From the NCBI RefSeq assembly GCF_000247695.1, contig NW_004624864.1, forward strand, positions 5,033,382-5,097,381: a stretch of DNA of 64,000 nt, given 5' to 3'. Of this stretch, positions 56,480 to 64,000 are shown piece by piece. Source of the stretch: Heterocephalus glaber. Its lineage: Eukaryota > Chordata > Mammalia > Rodentia > Bathyergidae. The notes under the pieces are model-generated. The model was not told the DNA's origin. It saw only the letters and a program-made list of their open reading frames with translations, and made no database searches. Every line of letters begins with the position of its first letter. The stretch's first letter is position 1. The position numbers and the translations under genes were made by a program.

Positions 56480-56960
56480 ACTTATATTAGCCTGAAAGTA
56501 GAAATAAGCCAATTGCTTATTCCTTCACCAACCAGTGAAGGATTAATCAAAATGCATTATATTCAAAAATAGGAATATTCCATGAAAGTAAGGGTATCCT
56601 GATACACACAACAACATGAGTGAACATTGGAAATATTCAGGAAGATGAGAGAAGTCTGTTGCAAATGACTAAGTACTTTATAATTCCATCTGTGTGGGCT
56701 GTTCAGAATGAATAAATACAGAGTACTGGAAAGAAATTAGCAGTTTCCAGGGATTGTAGAGCAAGGGGAAAGGACGGTGACTGCTAGTAGGTCTGGTTTC
56801 TTATTGGAGTGATGACAATATTCTGGAATTAGGTAGTGGAGGTGGCTGCACTGCTTTATGAAAATGCTAATAAGCAAAGAAATGTTTTCTTTAAGAGGTT
56901 GCATGTTTTAATGTATTCATTATACACTTAATTAAATAAAATAATTATATCAAAAGACAA
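56480..56960 (+). mobile_element. HAL1/L1-type LINE, copy 2, 3' part
   Basis: It matches the classic 3' end of L1M/HAL1 elements and the counterpart at 50150-50460: 'acacacaacaacatgagtga', 'ccagggattgtagagc', 'ggagtgatgacaatattctgg', 'gcactgctttatgaaaatgc'. Confidence 0.78.
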
Positions 56961-58050
56961 TAATATTTCTGTGATGGTAAAGAGGAGTACTGAAAAATGG
57001 GAGAAATGATGGACAAAAGACAGGGAGTGACAGTGATTAATTAGAAGTTATTTGGAATTCATTAAATTTCTGCTTTGATTGGAGAAGGAAATTTAGTATT
57101 ACATTTTAGAGTTAAAAAATCATTTGCAGCTTTCTTCCTAATTTGGTTACAACTATGAATAATTAAAGCTCATTATAACTAATGTCAGTGTATTTGCAGG
57201 GCAAAATACAAAACCAGAAGTAAAATTAATCACAGCAAAGCCTCAAGGAAATAACTTCAGAGTGCAAAGTTCCCAAAGCTGCCTGGTAAAATAAGCTGCT
57301 GTTTGCCTAGGGCTCAGCTACCAATCACCTGTTTGTCTCAGGTATGTTGGTAAATGGAAACTTAGAAATCTAGGGTAAAAAGGAACTAAGCTAAGCATCA
57401 TTTTAGAAAAAGAAATAATTTGAGAACTTAAAAATGAATAAACATGATTTCTTCCTGTTTTAATATTTTCTCTTATCTAATGTCTGATATAATTATAAAT
57501 TAAATCGGAATTGGAAGAATCTGACTGAATTTAATACTTTCCACAAAATAATATTCCAATTCCTTATTTTACTCTGGTAACATAAGAAAGTATTTTACTG
57601 GTGTGCAAGCACATATGTGAATTTCAGATACTTTCTTGTTTTATTTAAAAATAATTGACGGCACATTAAAAACAGTATACATAAATTCAATTCTATGTGG
57701 AACATTCCATATTTTGCTTAGGTTTGTTAAAAATGAAAAATATATCTTCCACATTTCAATTCTCATATGTCACTAGGGAAGCATAAAGTTACACTTGTAT
57801 AAAAGGTAGAGAAACCTAAACATCTCAGATATATTGATTTTTCTCTCATTCCATTCCAAATTTTTAATATCCAAGTATTCTCAACTCAGTGAATTGTAAA
57901 TATATTGTTAACTGTGTTGCTTCTGCTTCTTTTTATTCCTTTTTTGAGCAAAAGGCTGATTCTTTTGCATCAGAACATTGCTATAAACAGGTAATGAGGA
58001 TTATGGCAAAATCATAATAGATTCCTAAAGATAAGGTAAATGAAAATTAC
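56961..58050. repeat. Old duplicated segment, copy 2 (pairs with 50465-51620)
   Basis: See the landmarks given for copy 1. Because the similarity continues past the HAL1 3' end, this is a segmental duplication and not two independent HAL1 insertions. Confidence 0.6.
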
Positions 58051-58493
58051 TTCTCTCATAAAATAGTAAAGAAAGGACGGACCAATAAAAGTCCCATAGT
58101 AATTTAATATTATCTGGTGTCATATTCAGTATTTCTAGAACAACTTTTCAACAAATCGTGGTATTTGAGAACATTATATAAATTTTAGGTATATGCAGAT
58201 ATAAAAACTAGAAGTTGGTTAATAAGGCACTTTCAACCTTTGTCTCTGTAATATCTGGTTTATTTGGTATCAATTTAAAGATGTAATATGATTTCAATTC
58301 ATCCACATGTATTCCATGAAATAAGGAAATAAAGCCCTTAAAAATCAAGGAATATGTTGAAACACAAATATATCATAAAGATTTAGATCTGGATACTAGA
58401 TTTTTTTATTTTCTCTTCAAATGGAAGAAAATGTTTTTTAAAACATAACATGACCAGGATAAATAGGACAATGAAGAAAATATCATATGTCTG

Positions 58494-58545
<52 letters not shown>
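58494..58545. repeat. (AT)n microsatellite
   Basis: An uninterrupted TA dinucleotide tract of about 50 bp, about 80 bp upstream of the OR pseudogene start. Confidence 0.97.
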
Positions 58546-58548
<3 letters not shown>

Positions 58549-58625
58549 CATTGATGTCCAGAATTGTAATAGGTGAATGTACAATTTTTAATTATTTTCT
58601 CAAAAGCTTAATAAGATTATGAACA

Positions 58626-59275
58626 ATGGACCAAGGAAATTGTTCCTCATTGACTGAATTCATTTTAGTGGGAATTACTAATAATCCTAGGATGAAAGTA
58701 ACAGTATTTATCTTGTTTCTACTTCTTTATCTCATTAATCACTGGAATGATCATCTTAATTAGAAGACATTCCCAGTTTCACATACCGATTTACTCTTTC
58801 CCCACCTGTCTTTCTGTGACCTCTGCTATTCCACAGAAGTTGGACCCAAGATGCTGGTTGACATATTGTAAGAACAAATCAATCCTGTTTTTTGGTTGTG
58901 CTCTCCAGTTCTTCATTGCCTGCACCTTTGTAGACTCTGAGTGCATATTGCTGGTGGTGATGGCCTTCAATCGCTACAAGGCCATCAGCATCCCCCTGCT
59001 GTACACACAGCCCACATATCCAGTAGGCCGTGCCCACTGCTGGTGGCTGGGGTTTATCTGGTGGGACTGGCAGATGCTCTGATACGCACCACACTGATAT
59101 TAAGCCTGTGTTTCTGTGGGTCTAATGAGATTGATCATTTCTTCTATGATATCCCATCTTACTACTGTCTTGCTGAGAGACAGAGATCATTGAGTTAGAC
59201 ACATTTACCATTTTTTGATTCATTGAACTGAGCACCATTTTGGGAGTTCTTATCTCCTATTGCTGTATCATCTTA
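58626..59275 (+). pseudogene. Olfactory receptor pseudogene, OR5W-like
   Basis: ATG at 58626 opens [20 protein letters not shown], close to what I remember of OR5W N-termini. A deletion removes the end of TM1, with a frameshift near 58738. TM2 is degraded (the PMYFF motif reads IPIYSFP), with another shift near 58830. TM3 is recognisable (CALQF, then FVDSECILLVVMAFNRYKAIS, where MAFNRY replaces MAFDRY). A further shift near 59075 precedes LCFCGSNEIDHFFYDIP. A stop occurs near 59197, and TM5 traces (FIELSTI, LISYC) end at about 59275. TM6 and TM7 cannot be found downstream. The OR5W assignment is from memory and needs a search. Confidence 0.9.
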
Positions 59276-60190
59276 TCTTACTCATTTGTACTGATACTCA
59301 TTTGTGCATATGTTGTGTTTCTCTAAGGTGAGGTGCTCCATTATCTGCAATTCATGTATAGTACTAATTCTTTTTGAAAGACTTTCCTGATACTTCTACT
59401 TTTGCCAGCAGTTTTATTCATTTATTCTGTCATTCAGGCATTAGTTCGAGTACATTAAATTTTATCAAGTTTTCACTAATGTTTTTGTGCATTTAAGTGT
59501 TTCATTTTCATGATAAATGCATTGATTTCAAAATTAATGGATTCTATAATCTAGTAAAAGCAAGAGGCATTAATTTACTAAGCAATCAAATAGTTCATAA
59601 TAAGCTTGAAATCCTTCATCAAATAGAAAGGCTAAAGGAAATGAATGAAGGGCAAACATTGAATTCCATTGTGCAGAAGAGAGGCATCCTTGGATGTACA
59701 CATTCAATCTTAGTTATAAAAATGTGCAAACTGGGGAAAGGAAAGGATTCTAGGCAGAGGTTCCAACAGTTATCAATATCTTTAGGTGAAGAACTCCATA
59801 GCTTTGAAGAAGTGGGTGTCTTCAATATGGCTAAAGAGTGAGAGAAACAGCCTTGATAAATATGTTCATGCAGTGTTATTCTTAATTATAGAATCTTCAT
59901 AATTGTCTCCAGGAAACACTCCCCTTCTAACCCAATTCTGTTCCTGTTAAAGGCTCCGGAAGTGTAGTCCATAGACAACTGGCTCCTTAATGTACACGTT
60001 AGGAGGTCTGAGATGATGATGTCCAATATGGGATTTTTCAAGGACTGAGAGTTCCATCGATGTTATCTAATTCGTACGCATTGTGCTTGTGACTACAAAT
60101 GCAGAAACAACCCAATAATTTTAAAAGCTACATAGTTTTAGTGTTCTGAAATGTTAATAAAAGGAAATCAACTTACAATGATATGTACTT
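59276..60190. other. Non-coding stretch, one unexplained open frame
   Basis: A plus-strand frame is open from about 59497 to 59841, but its first ATG is about 48 codons in, leaving some 66 codons. It has no recognised domain. I treat it as chance. Confidence 0.35.
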
Positions 60191-60196
60191 TGAATA

Positions 60197-60216
60197 TACA
60201 TATATATGTGTGTATA

Positions 60217-60251
<35 letters not shown>

Positions 60252-60252
60252 T
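60197..60252. repeat. Compound (TA)n/(TG)n microsatellite
   Basis: Mixed 'tatatatgtgtgtatatgtg' followed by pure TG and then pure TA units. Confidence 0.95.
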
Positions 60253-60274
60253 CATGAATTGCATAAAATCATAT

Positions 60275-60640
60275 GGAAACTAACGCATGTCTCCCCAAAG
60301 CCTGTGGAGGTGGGGCTTCTGTGAGGTGACTGGGTAATGGAGCAGTACATTCACAGGTGGATTAGTCCACTGGTGAATCTGTAGCTGAATCTGAGGTGAG
60401 GAGGTGTCACCTGCCTGCAGAGGTGGGTAAGGAGGAGTACGGCCTGGAAAGATTTCTCTCCCATCCAGCTTCTGCTCTGGCTGCTGAACGTCATGTCAAG
60501 AGCAGCTTTGCTCCTGCCTTCCACCATGCCGCTCCTACCTGGGCCCAGCAGATGGTGGACAGAGTAAATGTTTTCTCCTCCTAGAGGTTGTGGGTGTTTG
60601 ACATTGTGTCCCAAAGACAAGAACATGACTAAGCGTGAGC
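60275..60640 (+). mobile_element. MaLR-like LTR
   Basis: The same overall order as at 36468-36845: 'catgtctccccaaagcctgt' at the left, 'gaggtgactgggtaatggag', 'gtggattagtccactggtga', a CT-rich middle, a 'cagatggtggacagagtaaa' segment and a right end near 'aagaacatgactaag'. Confidence 0.65.
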
Positions 60641-62934
60641 ACACACACACAAGCAACAGTTATGTAGCAATTAATCTCCAGGTGAGGTTTCAGAAGAAAG
60701 AAATACCTAAATTACTCATTTCACAAAATGGACTATGCCAACCCCATCTTCTTTTGTTTTGTCCATGAGTTTTTTGTTGGTTGCCCTACTGACTAATAAC
60801 TGCATTGTGAATCCAAACATACACCTAATGTGTATGATGATTGCAATTATCTGCAGCTCTCATGCAACATTTAGTGAACACATCGTAAGCACATTTATAG
60901 GTACAGTGTCACAATTCACATATTATAAACTATCACTTCACAGACAGCTGACATGGAAGCTTCTTCAGAGCTCCAGCTCACATGATTTCAGGGTGTATTC
61001 ATTTTTCTTATTACCTATGTAGTCTTTGAAACTGTCCAATGCACCAGCATCATAAAGCATTTTCTCTTATTGTCAATGTTAATAATGTTGAATTGTTTGA
61101 GTAAATAAGTAAAACTTTTCTTCCATATATGGTTGTCCTTTGATTCCTTTTATCTTTAATCACCTTGGTTGAAATTATGCCAAGCTTATACATGGGAATT
61201 TGACAAATTTTCAGTTGTTTTAGGCTTCTAAAATTCAGTAGATAACAGGTTTTATAAAGTATCAAAGTGTGAATCCATCAAAAAATTCTTTAGCATCACA
61301 TGAGTGTAGCCAAATAAGTGTTTTTTTCATAGTGATTCACTACATGGTACTCTAAACAGGAATTTGTTGATGACATGGTTTCTTAAATAAAAAAAACCCT
61401 ATTATCTCTGAGCATCTAGATATCAGTAGCTACATCTATGCAATGTGGTTGTTAAAGATAGTGCAAATTTTATTATACACATAGTATATAAAATACAAGA
61501 CAATGTGTACTAATAAAATAGATAATAGACCAAAATATGCAGCATTTAATAAGAACTTCAGAGATCTCAATTTGCCCCTCATATTAATTTCTGAAGATTT
61601 TGTAAAAAAAACCATTTGAATCCAATGAAACATGCATGAATATATAGTATTACTGATTTTTTAGATATTATGTCATACAGAATTATATATGCATTTTATG
61701 TAAAATTTTCACCTTTCCTCTAAAGTTATGTTGAAAAACTTTGTATGAATAATTGTAAATTACTTAGAAACTGGATGAAATAAAGAGTTTTACATTAGAA
61801 GAAGTGCAACCAATAGCTGTGAATTTAATACACAAATGGGATCATGATTTTATTTTGGTTCAAAATCAGAGTATGAGGAAAGCATGATTATGTCTAGGAA
61901 ATATGATTTAAACATGTAAACACAGCAACTGACTGGATATATGAACGTGTTATCATGTCTTGCATGTCGGGTCACTTTATAAGTGGAGAACACACATGAG
62001 GTGTGCATTGCACACACGAAGACCAAGGAGATGTGCCCACCTGTGTCAGGGTGACCCGCGTGCCAGCCTCCACCCTCCACAGATCAGAGAAGGACCAGGA
62101 AATGTGACTCTGACTCCTCTCACAGCAACCTCTGAGAAATCCTTCAGGCCCAGGGTTATGTAGGGCCTGCTTGTCATTTGGCCTTCCTGCCCAAGAGCCA
62201 CCCCTGGAAAGAACAAGTCTCTCATCAGCCAAGGTCAGTGCCCAGCTCACTCCTCAGTGCACTAGCTTGTCAAGTCACTCAGCTAAAACACTGGGCTGCA
62301 TTGCCTCTTGTGGAACCCTGCAGAGCTGGCCTAGCCTCAGCATCACAGCCTCCCAGAGAGCCGAGGACATCTGTGGGGTTTAAAGCTACTTCTTCAGTTT
62401 TCCTTTGTCTTAAGGATCCTTATTGTTCAACAGTACTTAGTTAAGCATAAGTACTGAAGAAGTAAAATTTCCACCCTTTGACATTGGTTTGTGTCCATGA
62501 TCTAAACCTATTCAATCCTCCTAATGCCCTCTCTTACTATCCCTGAGTGGGATCAGAAATTTGAACTCTCAGAGTTGACTTTGAATTTAGGGAGGATTTT
62601 CTAGCTGTCTTTCTGTTCTTCTGTTAAAGGTATAATTCTTACACCATTTTGCATGCTAATGCATTTTCCCTGGAGCCATGCACATATCTTCCCGGAGTTT
62701 TTATTGTTAACATCATTGGTCTCCCCCACAAGACTGACATTATTTTTTGACAAAAATGTTAGACATAGAGTGTCCCAATTTTTTTTTTCAAACTAGATCA
62801 ATTTTGTTAGCCAGAGATGCAGAAAGCATTGTGTCCATGCTTGACTGCCACACCCCCTTACCTCTGTACCCACAAAGAGACTTTTCCATCACTGAACAGG
62901 AGCTGCAGATGGGAACCAAGCCCCACTTTTTAAA
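60641..62934. other. Non-coding stretch, GC-richer patch at 61960-62400
   Basis: 61960-62400 is distinctly GC-richer and carries overlapping open frames on both strands, none with a recognised domain. A CA tract lies at 60639-60652. The rest is AT-rich and unassigned. Confidence 0.35.
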
Positions 62935-63065
62935 TAAACTTTTATTAGTGTATGTTTGTGATATATCATAAACATTTTCAACATGGGGTATTGGTGCACA
63001 CACATATGGCATCTTGATCCTTTTTACTTTATTTTCTCCATCTGTCCTTCCTGCCCTCCCCCCGT
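62935..63065 (-). mobile_element. Possible LINE 3' end, antisense
   Basis: A terminal 'aaataaacttttattagtg' and a pyrimidine-rich 'ctgtccttcctgccctcccc' recall the antisense of an L1 3' UTR, but it is not the same family as at 33605. Weak call. Confidence 0.3.
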
Positions 63066-64000
63066 ATCCAGGTCAGATCACTACTTGAAATTTTATATTT
63101 TGATTATCAAGGGCTGTTAATGATAGAAATAGAGTCTCATAGCTAGTCACAGGGCAACTCAGATGGAAATTATATTTTGTAGCCTCTCTTTCAGCTTGGT
63201 GGACTCTTTTAAATATATTTTACATGAGGAGTTGTGTTTAGAAACTCTGCATGCCTTTGCCAGTTTTTACTCCTGAAAAGAAATAGGTAAGAGGTCCTAT
63301 TTCATTACCCTGTTTCCCATCCAATTTTCAGTGGAAGGTATGATGATTCCAGTCTAGTAGTGTGTAGCTAGAGAAAGAAGACTTGTAGTGAAGATAACAC
63401 AGCCATCTGGCAGCCCTAGAACTCTTATATGTCAATTTTGCATGGTAAAAAAAAACAAACTTTCTAGCTAACACATGCTGTGCATACATCTTTTAAACAA
63501 TATTTCATATGATAATTATAATGTTCTGATGTTAGCTACACTCATAGCTTCTAATGCTCACTTAAAAGGATGTGGGTCTGATAATTTATGGATGCAGCAG
63601 GGCCACAGAGTTTTGGATGTTGTCCCAAATGCCTTGCCTGGCAGGCAGAATGGTTTAGTTTAATTAGAAGCTTACTTGAGAAATAAGTTTATCCCCAGGG
63701 TGGAAAATATTTAGTACTTAAAGAGCCTTAATATCTCTGATGATGGAACATATTTGAGCTGATTGTTTGCCACTGCTGCAAATACATTACTTAGTCTTGA
63801 AATAAATCTTTCTTATTCCTCTGTCATCTTTTATGCAGCCAATAAAGGTAAATATTATGTTTAACTTTGATCCAAAACAGCTAAGCATGAGCTCATTCCA
63901 TCTAATGCAAATTTAATTCTATAAGTATCTGTATCTTTAGCTCTGGGAAATAACTCATAATTACACAAAAATTTTTAAAAATAATTTTATTATATTAAGT
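63066..64000. other. Non-coding stretch to window end
   Basis: No exon or repeat was recognised. Confidence 0.4.

Noticed and set aside
59497..59841. 114-codon open frame downstream of the OR5W-like pseudogene
   Set aside because: It starts at a non-ATG codon, and the first ATG leaves about 66 codons with no domain or repeat match.
61960..62400. GC-rich patch as a conserved exon
   Set aside because: Frames are open on both strands without domains or splice consensus that would support an exon.

Overview
The window is mammalian nuclear DNA, almost certainly from a rodent. It holds tRNA-derived ID SINEs, B1 (7SL-derived) SINEs and one ID+B1 composite (B4 type), many decayed L1/HAL1 LINEs, MaLR-like LTRs and class I (gammaretrovirus-like) ERV remnants. 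The exact ID variant, ending in 'cctgagttcgatccccggtacc'-like sequence, reminds me of beaver or a relative (Castorimorpha), but that is recollection and was not searched. No bacterial-type operons or CRISPR arrays are present.

Layout. 1-1310: antisense L1. 3000-4860: an older antisense L1/HAL1-like element. 6445-17690: two tandem copies of a block of about 4.5-5 kb. The first copy carries a dead olfactory receptor (OR) at 7926-8864. The second carries the only intact protein-coding gene I can support, a 307-aa class II OR on the minus strand at 14760-15683. 17170-22235: parts of these blocks recur in inverted orientation together with L1 pieces, giving a mosaic of direct and inverted duplications. 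22245-28500: L1 fragments, one with a 5' inversion, one carrying two nested ID SINEs, and a short degenerate telomere-like tract. 28900-31270: a gag-pro-pol remnant of a class I ERV. 32960-33890: a B1 and an L1 3' end. 35205-36116: a frameshifted OR pseudogene. 36468-36845: a MaLR-like LTR.

37800-44760 is the most striking region. A KRAB-A coding segment is followed with no visible intron by a tract of about 6.4 kb with 76 recognisable C2H2 zinc-finger linker remnants spaced about 84 bp apart. The tract is broken by many frameshifts and stops. The units alternate between two finger types (168-bp dimer) almost from end to end, and several sub-blocks share the same inactivating changes. This suggests the array kept duplicating after it stopped coding.

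44760-58400 is mostly old HAL1/L1 sequence, present as two diverged copies (about 47.2-51.6 kb and 53.6-58.05 kb) with younger L1, B1 and LTR insertions. 58626-59275 is an OR5W-like pseudogene. The remainder is an LTR, dinucleotide repeats and unrecognised sequence.

Functionally this looks like a degenerating edge of an OR cluster: four OR loci, one of them intact, with a decayed KRAB zinc-finger locus embedded among them. Family assignments come from motifs read by eye. Boundaries of repeats are approximate, generally within tens of bases.
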